The notes: a model not told the origin generated them from the letters alone. Shown: positions 54,174 to 62,030, numbered from the stretch's first letter. The stretch: 64,000 nt of DNA from Flavobacteriales bacterium (GCA_019638115.1 JAHBUK010000001.1:124001-188000); one strand, 5' to 3'. Made by a program: numbers and translations.

Positions 54174-54938
54174 ATGAACGGCATGCTCTCCATAGTGCTT
54201 TCCACCCTGCTGGACATCGTGCCGATCCTGGTGCTGGTACTCTTCTTCCAGTTCGTGGTGCTGCGCAAACCGATCCCGCAGGCGCGCCGCGTGTTCCTCG
54301 GAAGTGTCTACGTGCTGCTGGGGCTGGCGCTCTTCCTGGTGGGCCTGGAGAAAGCGCTGTTCCCCTTGGGCCGCATGATGGCCAGCCAACTGTCCGAGGC
54401 TGAATTCCTGGGGGTGGCGGACCTGAGCGAGGCGCAGTGGCACGACTACTACTGGGTCTACATCTTCGCGGCGGCCATCGGTTACGCCACCACCATCGCC
54501 GAGCCCTCGTTGATCGCCGTGGGCATCAAGGCGGAAGCTGTTTCCGGCGGCAGCCTGAAGAACAAGGAGCTCCGCGTATTCGTGGCTTTCGGCGTGGCCA
54601 TCGCACTCGTGGTCGGCGTGTTCAGGATCATCACGGGCACCTACTTGGAGTACTACATGCTTGGCAGTTACCTGCTCGCCTTCGCACTCACGCTCTATTC
54701 GTCCAAGGACCTGGTGGCGCTGGCCGGCGATTCCGGCGGGGTCACCACCTCCACCGTCACCGTGCCCATCGTCACCGCACTGGGCCTGGGGCTCACCTCT
54801 TCCATCCCCGGCCGCGATGCCGCCCTGGACGGCTTCGGGCTTCTGGCCCTGGCCGATCCGCTGCCCATGACCGCCGTGCTTCTCTATGGGCTTTACCGCA
54901 AATGGATAACCCGAACCGCTAAGACCCCTTCCCAATGA
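54174..54938 (+). CDS. DUF1538 membrane protein, second subunit
   Basis: A 254-residue protein with six or seven hydrophobic segments, homologous to the product of the preceding gene. The same two motifs appear as YATTIAEPSLIAVGIKAE and SGGVTTSTVTVPIVTALGLG, and the start LSTLLDIVPILVLVLFFQFVVLR matches the start of the first protein. The glycine, threonine and serine-rich GGVTTST segments could line a conduction path; this is inference. It is 39 bp after the first DUF1538 gene and overlaps the PII gene by 4 bp (ATGA), which indicates coupled production. Confidence 0.85.
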   Translation: MNGMLSIVLSTLLDIVPILVLVLFFQFVVLRKPIPQARRVFLGSVYVLLGLALFLVGLEKALFPLGRMMASQLSEAEFLGVADLSEAQWHDYYWVYIFAAAIGYATTIAEPSLIAVGIKAEAVSGGSLKNKELRVFVAFGVAIALVVGVFRIITGTYLEYYMLGSYLLAFALTLYSSKDLVALAGDSGGVTTSTVTVPIVTALGLGLTSSIPGRDAALDGFGLLALADPLPMTAVLLYGLYRKWITRTAKTPSQ

Positions 54939-55282
54939 GATTCAAACTGATCTTCGTCTCGGTGCAGCAGGACCTCACTGAAAAGGTGGTGGACAAGGCC
55001 AAGGAGGCCGGTGCCACCGGCGCCACCATCATCCCCGCGCGGGGCATCGGTTCGCACGACAAGAAGACCTTCTTCGGCCTCACCATCGAGGGGCCGGTGG
55101 ACGTGGTGCTCTTCCTGGTGGAGGAGCACACCGTGGAGAAGATCATCGAGACGCTGGAAAAGAACTGCCGCATCAAGGAGCCCGGTGTGGGCATGGTGGC
55201 CGTGATCCCCATCGATCAAGTGGCCGGCATGGACACCCAACTGAAGATCTTCCGCGACCAGGCCCGCGACAAATACCTCTGA
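54935..55282 (+). CDS. PII-like nitrogen-regulator family protein
   Basis: A 115-residue protein of the PII (GlnB-like) signal-transducer superfamily. The ferredoxin-like core reads FKLIFVSVQQDLTEKVVDKA, then the glycine-rich ATIIPARGIGSH before a T-loop, and the C-terminal strand GVGMVAVIPIDQVAGM. The T-loop is short and lacks the uridylylated tyrosine of GlnB (Tyr51), so it is probably not controlled by GlnD. PII proteins bind ATP or ADP and often act by docking onto membrane transporters; coupling to the DUF1538 genes suggests this pair is its target. The stop of the second DUF1538 gene overlaps its start. Confidence 0.85.
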   Translation: MRFKLIFVSVQQDLTEKVVDKAKEAGATGATIIPARGIGSHDKKTFFGLTIEGPVDVVLFLVEEHTVEKIIETLEKNCRIKEPGVGMVAVIPIDQVAGMDTQLKIFRDQARDKYL

Positions 55283-55292
55283 ACACAACGCC

Positions 55293-55697
55293 ATGAGCAC
55301 TTCCAACAGCCCCATTGTCCGCGCCCGTGATGCCATGCGGCGTGACATCCACTTCATAGACGGCATGGCCTCGGCCAAAGAAGCCGCGGACCTGATGCGC
55401 GCCCACAAGGTGGAAGCGCTGGTGGTGAACAAACGCCACCCGGATGATGCCTACGGCGTGGTGAGCATGATCGACCTGCTGCATGGCGTGGTGGCCGCCA
55501 ACCGCCCGCCCCAGCAGGTGAACGTGTACGAGATCATGACCAAGCCCGTGATCACCGTGCCGGCCGACATGGACATCCGCTACGTGGTGCGCCTGCTGCT
55601 GCGCGCCAAGATCCGCCGCGCACCCGTGGAGGACAAGGGCGAGTACGTGGGCATGATCACGCTCACGGACCTGGTGATGGACGGGACCTTGTGTTGA
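55293..55697 (+). CDS. Tandem CBS domain protein
   Basis: A 134-residue protein consisting of two CBS motifs (a Bateman module). The first covers AMRRDIHFIDGMASAKEAAD to VVSMIDLLHG and the second EIMTKPVITVPADMDIRYVV to VGMITLTDLV. CBS pairs bind adenine nucleotides such as AMP or ATP, or cyclic di-AMP in some transporters. It follows the PII-like gene by 10 bp and likely adds a second nucleotide input to the DUF1538 transporter. The gene ends directly before the heptad repeat array at 55696-55777. Confidence 0.85.
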   Translation: MSTSNSPIVRARDAMRRDIHFIDGMASAKEAADLMRAHKVEALVVNKRHPDDAYGVVSMIDLLHGVVAANRPPQQVNVYEIMTKPVITVPADMDIRYVVRLLLRAKIRRAPVEDKGEYVGMITLTDLVMDGTLC

Positions 55698-55777
55698 GGT
55701 GTGAGGTGTGAAATGTGATTTGTGAGGTGTGATTTGTGAGGTGTGAGGTGTGAGGTGTGAGGTGTGAGGTGTGAGGT
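55696..55777 (+). repeat. GAGGTGTGAG heptad repeat array before the antiporter promoter
   Basis: Six perfect tandem copies of TGTGAGG run from 55735 to 55776, preceded by degenerate copies from 55696. A complementary piece, TCACACCTCACC, lies at 55809-55820 and can pair with GTGAGGTGTGA of the array. The array starts on the CBS stop codon and ends 56 bp before the -7 box at 55833. Confidence 0.85.
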
Positions 55778-55832
55778 AGCGCCTCCTTCACAGTTCAGCT
55801 ATCACCCTTCACACCTCACCTATCCTTCCCGG

Positions 55833-55840
55833 TACCTTTG
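55833..55840 (+). promoter_or_regulatory. -7 box of the antiporter gene
   Basis: TACCTTTG, an exact TAnnTTTG match with only 4 bp (CGCC) between it and the ATG at 55845, so the mRNA is probably leaderless. This box also fixes the start codon. Confidence 0.65.
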
Positions 55841-55844
55841 CGCC

Positions 55845-57377
55845 ATGTCCATCAGCATCGAACAACTACTGCTCATTGGTGCCCTGCTGCTGCTTTCCAG
55901 CATTCTGGCCAGCAAGACCAGCGGCCGCTTGGGGGTGCCCTCGCTGCTCCTGTTCATGGGTGTGGGCATGCTGGCCGGCACCGATGGCCTGGACATCATC
56001 GACTTCCAAGATGCCAGGCTGGCGCAGTTCCTCGGCATCATCGCGCTGATCTTCATCCTCTTCAGCGGCGGTATGGACACGCGCATGGAGAGCGTGCGTC
56101 CGGTGCTCCTGCGGGGCCTCAGCCTGAGCACGATCGGCGTGTTGCTCACGGCGCTCATCGTGGGGATCAGTGTGCCCCTGTTCACGGCCCTGAGTTGGAA
56201 GGAAGGGTTGCTACTGGGCGCCATCATCTCCAGCACCGATGCGGCGGCGGTGTTCACCATCCTGCGCAGCAAAGGCATGGGCCTGAAGGGCAACCTGCGC
56301 GAAACACTGGAGCTGGAGAGCGGCAGCAACGATCCCATGGCCTACTTCCTCACCACGGCCATGCTCTCCCTGCTCACCAATGTGGAAACTTCCACCTGGA
56401 GCCTGGTGCCCATGTTCTTCATGCAGATGGGTGTTGGTGCGCTGATGGGCTGGGGCATGGGCGTGCTCACCACCCGTGTCATCAACCGCATCAAGCTCGA
56501 TTTCGATGGCCTCTACCCCGTGCTTCTGCTGGCCATGGTGCTGCTCACCTTCGCCGCCACCGACGTGGTGGGCGGCAACGGCTTCCTGGCCGTCTACATC
56601 GCGGGCATCATCCTGGGCAACGACGACTTCATCCACAAGAAGAGCCTGATCCGCTTCTACGACGGCCAGGCCTGGCTGATGCAGATCGTGATGTTCCTGA
56701 CCCTGGGCCTGCTGGTGAACCCAACGGACATCGTGCCCGTGATCGGCGCGGGTGTGGGCATCTCCTTCGTGCTCATCTTCCTTGCGCGACCCTTGGCCGT
56801 GTTCATTTCGCTGCTGCCCTTCGGTGTCAGCCGCGCCCGGCGGGTCATGATCTCGTGGGTGGGCCTGCGCGGTGCGGTGCCCATCATCTTCGCCACCTAC
56901 CCCTTGGTGGCAGGTCTGGAGAACGCTTCGCTCATCTTCAACATCGTGTTCTTCATCGTGCTCACCTCCGTTATCCTGCAAGGCACCACACTGCCCCTGA
57001 TGGCCAAATGGCTGGACCTGGAACGCCCGGAATCCGCGCGGCCGCCTTCGCCCTACGACCTGGAGATCAGCACCGAACTGCGCGGAGAACTGCGCCGCCT
57101 GTACGTGCCCTTGGGCAGCCCAGCCGTGGGCAAGACCATGATCGCATTGCATTTCCCACTGGGCGTACTCGCCACCCGCATCGAACGCGGCGGCATACAC
57201 ATCTTCCCTTCAGGCACCACCCGCATCGAGCCGGAGGACCGCATCACGGTGATCACCGCACGTCCACGCGACCTGTTGAGCCTCACCCGGCGCTGGGGCA
57301 TGAGCTACCTGCCCCCGGAAGTGGGCACCGCACCAAGGAACGAGGATGGTCGTTTGGCTGAGGATGTGATCGGGTGA
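55845..57377 (+). CDS. CPA1 cation/proton antiporter with C-terminal RCK_C-like domain (NhaP2/CvrA-like)
   Basis: A 510-residue monovalent cation/proton antiporter. About twelve or thirteen helices are followed by a cytoplasmic TrkA_C-like domain (roughly residues 405-495, LRGELRRLYVPLGSPAVGKT onwards). The CPA1 ion site is ELESGSNDPMAYFLT, with the Asn-Asp pair, and VGLRGAVPIIFATYPL carries the conserved helix 11 arginine region. It is closest in layout to NhaP2/CvrA, which moves K+ or Na+ out in exchange for protons. The regulatory tail may sense nucleotides or ligands. It has its own promoter box at 55833 but follows the DUF1538-PII-CBS cassette directly, suggesting a shared theme of ion homeostasis. 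Confidence 0.9.
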   Translation: MSISIEQLLLIGALLLLSSILASKTSGRLGVPSLLLFMGVGMLAGTDGLDIIDFQDARLAQFLGIIALIFILFSGGMDTRMESVRPVLLRGLSLSTIGVLLTALIVGISVPLFTALSWKEGLLLGAIISSTDAAAVFTILRSKGMGLKGNLRETLELESGSNDPMAYFLTTAMLSLLTNVETSTWSLVPMFFMQMGVGALMGWGMGVLTTRVINRIKLDFDGLYPVLLLAMVLLTFAATDVVGGNGFLAVYIAGIILGNDDFIHKKSLIRFYDGQAWLMQIVMFLTLGLLVNPTDIVPVIGAGVGISFVLIFLARPLAVFISLLPFGVSRARRVMISWVGLRGAVPIIFATYPLVAGLENASLIFNIVFFIVLTSVILQGTTLPLMAKWLDLERPESARPPSPYDLEISTELRGELRRLYVPLGSPAVGKTMIALHFPLGVLATRIERGGIHIFPSGTTRIEPEDRITVITARPRDLLSLTRRWGMSYLPPEVGTAPRNEDGRLAEDVIG

Positions 57378-57401
57378 ACGCTTAGTGCAGGTCAGGAAAG
57401 T

Positions 57402-57485
57402 GAGGGAAGAGAAGGAGGCAAGGGTGGACCGCTCTGAGTGAACTGTGGCGTTGGGTCCCCCTCCCTTGCCTCCTTCTCTTCCCTC
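57402..57485. repeat. 23-bp perfect inverted repeat between convergent genes
   Basis: Left arm 57402-57424 (begins GAGGGAAGAGAAGG) and right arm 57463-57485 (ends TCTTCCCTC) are exact reverse complements over 23 bp, separated by 38 bp. It starts 24 bp after the antiporter stop and could fold in RNA from either strand, so it may act as a bidirectional terminator, though there is no U-run. Confidence 0.85.
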
Positions 57486-57617
57486 TCCTCCTTCTCCTCC
57501 CTCTCCTCCTTCTCCTCCTTCTCCTCCCTCTCCTCCTTCTCCTCCCTTACCTCCCTCTCCTCCTTCGCCTCCCTCTCCTCCTTCTCCTCCTTCTCCTCCC
57601 TTACCTCCCTCTCCTCC
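57485..57617 (+). repeat. 9-bp polypyrimidine minisatellite CTCCTCCYT
   Basis: About fourteen tandem 9-bp units of CTCCTCCTT or CTCCTCCCT, with variants TACCTCCCT and CGCCTCCCT, run from 57485 up to the end of the LOG-family gene. One strand is almost entirely pyrimidine, so triplex or slipped structures are possible. It is not inside a gene; the long open frame across it is a by-product of the repeat. Confidence 0.85.
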
Positions 57618-57621
57618 CCTC

Positions 57622-58170
57622 CTACCCCACCCGCACCACGTTCGCCAGCAACGCGTTCACCAGCACCTCCACATCGGTGGCGGCCATCACGCGTGTGGCA
57701 TCGTGAAGGAAACCGTCCTGTTCCATGCGGGCCATCTGCGTCAACAGCCCATCGTAGTAGCCATTCACGTTCAGCAGGCCCATGGGCTTGGCGTGCAGGC
57801 CCAGTTGGCGCCAGGTGAGCAGCTCGAAGAGTTCGTCCATGGTACCGAAACCGCCGGGCAGCGCGATCACCGCCTGGCTGCGTTGGTGCATCACCATCTT
57901 GCGCTCGTGCATGTCCTGCACCATGATCAGCTCGGTGATGCGGTCGTGAGCGAGTTCCTTGTGCGTCATGAAGGTGGGGATCACGCCCACCACGCTGCCT
58001 CCGGCTTGCATGGCGGCATCGGCCACGGCGCCCATCAAACCTACATGGCCACCTCCGTACACCACACCGATGCCGCGTTGGGCCAGCGTGCGACCCACGG
58101 TGCGCGCGGCTTCCATGTAGATGGGATCATGACCGGTGGAGGCTCCGCAGAAGACGGCGATGTGCAACAT
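57622..58170 (-). CDS. LOG family protein (TIGR00730)
   Basis: A 182-residue Rossmann-fold protein of the LOG family. The phosphate-binding motif PGGFGTMDELFELLTW is the family signature, preceded by VFCGASTGHDP at the N-terminus and VVYGGGHVGLMGAVADAAM. LOG enzymes cleave cytokinin riboside 5'-monophosphates or other nucleoside monophosphates; the older label lysine decarboxylase is wrong. In bacteria the physiological substrate is uncertain. The stop lies against the 9-bp repeat tract, and a near -7 box (TACCTTGG, minus strand) precedes the start. Confidence 0.92.
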   Translation of the reverse strand: MLHIAVFCGASTGHDPIYMEAARTVGRTLAQRGIGVVYGGGHVGLMGAVADAAMQAGGSVVGVIPTFMTHKELAHDRITELIMVQDMHERKMVMHQRSQAVIALPGGFGTMDELFELLTWRQLGLHAKPMGLLNVNGYYDGLLTQMARMEQDGFLHDATRVMAATDVEVLVNALLANVVRVG

Positions 58171-58275
58171 GGTGCCAAGGTAGCAGCCTGTTCACCTTGC
58201 AGCCTTTCCATCCAACCCTCGACAAGATCCGGCTTGCGCCCCACCGAGCGGGGACGACCCCTCCAGCGCGCTTGC

Positions 58276-58887
58276 TTATCGGAACAGCACGAAAAAGAGC
58301 CACGACAAGCCAGCTACCAGCAGCGCAAGACCAACCCACAGCAGGATACCCGATGCGCTTGAAGGGCCGTCCATCTCGAAGCGGAACACCGTCTTGCCAA
58401 AAGCATCCTTGTCAAGCTTGATGTCCGAGGCTTGTTGCGGGAAGGAGATCATGGTGGTCTGCTGCACCCCACCCAGGTCCGGCGGGCTCTGCACCATCAT
58501 GAACTTGCGCTCGGCAAGTTCCGTGATCTGGGCATTCTTCTCATCCGACTCCAATACCCAGCGGCCTTTCTTGTCCACCTTGCAGATGCCGGGCGCCGCC
58601 AGCGATATGGTGAAGCTCCGCTCCATGTCGTTCTTCTCCAGCTTGAAATCCTCCAGGAAATAGCCCGGCATCGATCGTTCGATGTCGCGCTTCAGTGCGG
58701 AGGGGTTGTTCCCGAAATTCTGGTTCCACATCTGCCACTGCTGTGCTGGCAGCGTCATGGAGATGCTGATGGCCGCGTTGCCGAGCCCATCGATGTTCAT
58801 GTCGATCTTCTGCTGCAGGTTCTGTGCGCTCAGCAGGGCAGGCACGCTCAGCAGGGCGAAGAACAGGGTATTCCTCAAATGCTTCAT
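58276..58887 (-). CDS. Exported protein with C-terminal membrane helix, unknown function
   Basis: A 203-residue protein with a signal peptide (MKHLRNTLFFALLSVPALLSAQ), a soluble part of about 150 residues and a C-terminal helix (GILLWVGLALLVAGLSWLFFVLF). It should therefore be anchored with the soluble part in the periplasm. I recognise no family. It lies 12 bp downstream of the transglutaminase-like gene on the same strand and is probably made with it. Confidence 0.8.
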   Translation of the reverse strand: MKHLRNTLFFALLSVPALLSAQNLQQKIDMNIDGLGNAAISISMTLPAQQWQMWNQNFGNNPSALKRDIERSMPGYFLEDFKLEKNDMERSFTISLAAPGICKVDKKGRWVLESDEKNAQITELAERKFMMVQSPPDLGGVQQTTMISFPQQASDIKLDKDAFGKTVFRFEMDGPSSASGILLWVGLALLVAGLSWLFFVLFR

Positions 58888-58899
58888 GGTCGTTCAGGT

Positions 58900-60558
58900 T
58901 TAGCGGATGCTGGAAATGATGCTGCTCAATTGGGGCGTGTACTGCTGAAGGGCATAGTCGCCGGCACCGGCGGCCACGATGCGGATCCCTGCAGGACCAC
59001 GACCAGCCACACCGCTCCAAACCCACGAACCGGCGTTCGAATAGGTGACCCCTTGAAGCTGGTTGCCGTTGAGCTGGTATTGCAGTTGACTACCGTACTG
59101 TGCGAACAGCTGCTGCAGATAGCCCATCGCCTCATCCACGGAATTGGCAGGCACATCGTACACGGCGGCATTGGCCATCTGGTCGGGTGATTCCACCAAC
59201 AAGGTGTACACCGGCATTTGCGGAAAAGGACGTTGCCGCATGGACCACCCGGACGGCACGGTGAAAGACAACGGCCCCGACGTGCGTCTTCCGGATGCCA
59301 CGGAACCACCGTCGTTCCCGGAGTTGTTACCACCTCCGCTATTCCCACCACCTCCATTGCCGCTTCCCGCTGCAAGCAGGCGCTCATTGCCATTTGTGCG
59401 GAGCTCTCCGAAATTCTCCGCGATCTTGTCCACCTTCTGCTTCAGGAAGGTATCGTCGCCCAAGGCCATGCTGCGCACTCCACGCTGGTTCAGTGCGTGC
59501 ACATCAACAATGCTGTAACCCGGATGGCCCTGTTGCGCCATCTGCACGAACTCCTGGAGCTGCTTCTGGCCTTTCTGGAAAGCTTCCTCCGCGGAGGAGA
59601 TCCCGCCCAGGCCTTCGCCGTTGATACCCGTGGCTTCGATGGCGTAATACTGCCCCTGCATCTTGAAGCCGGGATAGGCATGTCCGGGAATGAGGAAGAT
59701 GATGGGGTCGATGCCCGCGGCCGACATGACACTGGCGTAGAAGCAGCTCAGTTCAATGCACAATCCGGTGTTGCCCGTGATCACTTCGCGAGGCAGGCGC
59801 AGGGTCTGCACCAGTGAGCTCACATCATCCGCGGATACCGGAATGCCCTTGGTACCGCTGTACACCATGTGCGACAAGAGTGTGGCCTCGTACAGGCTCA
59901 ACATGAACCGCGCGGCATCCTCGGGCTTCTGTGTGATGGAAGCCGCCTCTCCCTTCATCACCTTCTCCTGCACGATCTGCGTGTAGTACTTCACCACCGG
60001 ATCGCTGGGCGTCACAAAGCAGGGGATCAGGTCGTTGTTGTCGTACAGGTCCGCGTATCCACTGATCTCAGACCCCGGTATGTTGGAATACGCGAACTCG
60101 TTCCGGTTCATCATCTTGAAGGAGAACTCCTCCTCCACCGTGTCGCTCTTGCCCGCTCCATCCCAGTCTATGGAGATCTCCACTTTCTCCAGGCTCTCGG
60201 TGGTCTTCTTGGTGATGTCGTCGTTGAACTTCGGATAGCAGGCCACTACGCCGCTCTGCCCTGGGAACATGCGTCCGATCACGGATAGTTCGGTCCACTC
60301 GATGTAGCCTGGCACCCGGTATCGCACCCGCACGTTCTCCAAAGTGCGATCGGAAGTGTTCTTGATACGGGCCTTGAACAGGTAGTACTTGCCGTTCAGC
60401 GCCGAAGGGTCCGCATACACGTTGTGCACAGCGGGCATGATGTAGGGAGCCTTCTTGATCTCCACTTCCAGATCACCGCCGCCAGCAGGGAACAGGGCCA
60501 TGCCGGTAACGATGGCGCCGACGGCCAACAAAATCGAAGGGGGAAGCCATTTTTTCAT
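58900..60558 (-). CDS. Membrane-anchored transglutaminase-like protein
   Basis: A 552-residue protein with an N-terminal membrane segment (WLPPSILLAVGAIVTGMALF), a beta-rich domain (residues about 35-150), and a transglutaminase/protease-like core. In the core, Cys267 in TGLCIELSCFYA, His293 in LIPGHAYPGF and Glu308 in YYAIEAT are placed like the Cys-His-Asp/Glu triad. A glycine- and serine-rich linker (about residues 400-425) leads to a C-terminal domain of about 120 residues. The substrate is unknown; in Bacteroidota such proteins are often periplasmic. The start at 60558 (MKKWLPP) was preferred over an upstream start at 60588 because it is followed directly by the membrane helix. It is transcribed with the gene at 58276. 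Confidence 0.82.
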   Translation of the reverse strand: MKKWLPPSILLAVGAIVTGMALFPAGGGDLEVEIKKAPYIMPAVHNVYADPSALNGKYYLFKARIKNTSDRTLENVRVRYRVPGYIEWTELSVIGRMFPGQSGVVACYPKFNDDITKKTTESLEKVEISIDWDGAGKSDTVEEEFSFKMMNRNEFAYSNIPGSEISGYADLYDNNDLIPCFVTPSDPVVKYYTQIVQEKVMKGEAASITQKPEDAARFMLSLYEATLLSHMVYSGTKGIPVSADDVSSLVQTLRLPREVITGNTGLCIELSCFYASVMSAAGIDPIIFLIPGHAYPGFKMQGQYYAIEATGINGEGLGGISSAEEAFQKGQKQLQEFVQMAQQGHPGYSIVDVHALNQRGVRSMALGDDTFLKQKVDKIAENFGELRTNGNERLLAAGSGNGGGGNSGGGNNSGNDGGSVASGRRTSGPLSFTVPSGWSMRQRPFPQMPVYTLLVESPDQMANAAVYDVPANSVDEAMGYLQQLFAQYGSQLQYQLNGNQLQGVTYSNAGSWVWSGVAGRGPAGIRIVAAGAGDYALQQYTPQLSSIISSIR

Positions 60559-60664
60559 GTTCGGGAGGTCGGCAGGAAGGACCGACACCCCTCCATCGAG
60601 AAGTACCTGTGAACGTGAACAAGGATCACCGGAAATTCCTCTGGAACGTCTTTAAGCGAAGTGC

Positions 60665-61735
60665 TTACGCGAACAAATCCAACTGCCCCTGTGGCGGTCG
60701 CTGGAACAGGTCGGTACGCATGGCGGGCATGGTGCGCCCCGCGAAGGCCTTGCGCTGCACCACCCGGAACACCTGCCGCACGGTACTTGCGAACTCGCCC
60801 TCCCCTTTCATGCGCCGCCCGAACGCCGAGTCGCTCACCGCACCGCCGTGCATGGCCCCGATCTGCGCCAGCACCTTGGCCGCGCGCTCCGGGAAGTGGG
60901 TGTGCAACCATTGCTCGAACACGGGCTTCACCGCGCCGTTGGTGCGCACAACAGAGTAGCTCGCAGCACGCGCACCAGCATCAGCAGCGGCTTCCAACAA
61001 TTGCGGGATCTCCGGCTCGGTCAGCGCGGGAATGATCGGTGCGATCATGGCCATGGTTGGTACACCGGCGCGAGTAAGCTCAGCGATGGTGCGCAAGCGT
61101 TGCTGCCCGGTGCTGGTGCGCGGTTCAAGCACCCGGCGCAGGTCCTCGTTCAGGGTGGTGAGGCTTATGGCCACGGACACCAGTCCCTGCTTGGCGAGCT
61201 CGGTAGGCAGGTCGAGGTCGCGCAGTACGAGGGCGTTCTTGGTGATGATCCCTACTGGCTGCTTGAACTCCAGCAACACCTCCAGCAACTGCCGCGTGAG
61301 GCGCTCCTTGCGCTCCACAGGCTGGTAACAATCGGTGTTGCCCGAGAGCATGATCGGCTCCGGCACCCACTTCTTCGCCATTAAAGTTGCCCGCAGTAAC
61401 GCTGGTGCATTGCGCTTCACGATGATCACCCGCTCGAAGTCCAAGCCTGCGCTGTAGCCCCAGTACTCGTGCGTGGGCCGCGCGTAGCAATAGGCGCAGC
61501 CGTGCTCGCAACCCTGGTAGGGGTTCATGCTCCAGTTCATCGGGATGTCCGGCGAGCTCACCTTGTTCACCAAGGTCTTGGCATCATCGAACACGAAGCG
61601 CGTGGACGGATGCGCTTCCTCTTCCAAGGCATCCACGCCCTCCCAATGCACCACGCCGTAGCTCTGCTTCAGGAAGCGGTTGGCCACCTGCTCCACCGCT
61701 CCCCTGCCCTTGATGGCTTTGCCGTCGATCGCCAT
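60665..61735 (-). CDS. PA0069 family radical SAM protein
   Basis: A 356-residue radical SAM enzyme related to spore photoproduct lyase. The 4Fe-4S cluster motif is YQGCEHGCAYCYARPTHEY, with the SAM-binding GN motif in MLSGNTDCYQPVERK and a later VAISLTTLNEDL strand. An N-terminal KGRGAVEQVANRFL segment is typical of the PA0069 group. The reaction is not established. It ends with the -7-like TATCTTGG on the minus strand just upstream of its start at 61735. Confidence 0.9.
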   Translation of the reverse strand: MAIDGKAIKGRGAVEQVANRFLKQSYGVVHWEGVDALEEEAHPSTRFVFDDAKTLVNKVSSPDIPMNWSMNPYQGCEHGCAYCYARPTHEYWGYSAGLDFERVIIVKRNAPALLRATLMAKKWVPEPIMLSGNTDCYQPVERKERLTRQLLEVLLEFKQPVGIITKNALVLRDLDLPTELAKQGLVSVAISLTTLNEDLRRVLEPRTSTGQQRLRTIAELTRAGVPTMAMIAPIIPALTEPEIPQLLEAAADAGARAASYSVVRTNGAVKPVFEQWLHTHFPERAAKVLAQIGAMHGGAVSDSAFGRRMKGEGEFASTVRQVFRVVQRKAFAGRTMPAMRTDLFQRPPQGQLDLFA

Positions 61736-61787
61736 GTTCCCAAGATAGGAGCAGCGCTAATGCACTCCTTCGCAGGGGATAGCAGCG

Positions 61788-62030
61788 CTACACGGCATCC
61801 GCAATGAAGCGGACCACCAGATCGGTGGTGGTGTAGAACTGGCGGGCCAGCCCGGCGCCTTGCAGGGTCAACTCCTCCACGAACACGCGCCTCTTGGGTG
61901 ATCACCGCCGCGATGCGTTGCGGATGGCGTGCTGCGGCCAGTAGGACGATGGTGCCGCTGTGGCCGAAGAAGATGGCCCCTTCCGCACCAATTCCGGGGA
62001 CCGGGCATTCGGGACCGCACCCAAGTTGAT
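61788..62030 (-). pseudogene. Remnant of an alpha/beta hydrolase gene with frameshift
   Basis: Translation of the minus strand shows a nucleophile-elbow sequence FFGHSGTIVLLAAARHPQRIAAVI that breaks after VITQE. In the next frame it resumes as RRVFVEELTLQG and FYTTTDLVVRFIADAV, ending at a TAG at 61788. One extra base in GAGGCGCG would account for the shift. The N-terminal part of the hydrolase is absent, because upstream lies the promoter region of the T9SS gene at 62113. It fills most of the 377-bp gap between 61735 and 62113; the remaining bases show no gene. Confidence 0.65.

Noticed and set aside
57445-58362. Proline-rich open frame of 305 codons starting at 57445
   Set aside because: It translates the CTCCTCCYT minisatellite and the antisense of the LOG gene, so it is a repeat artefact.
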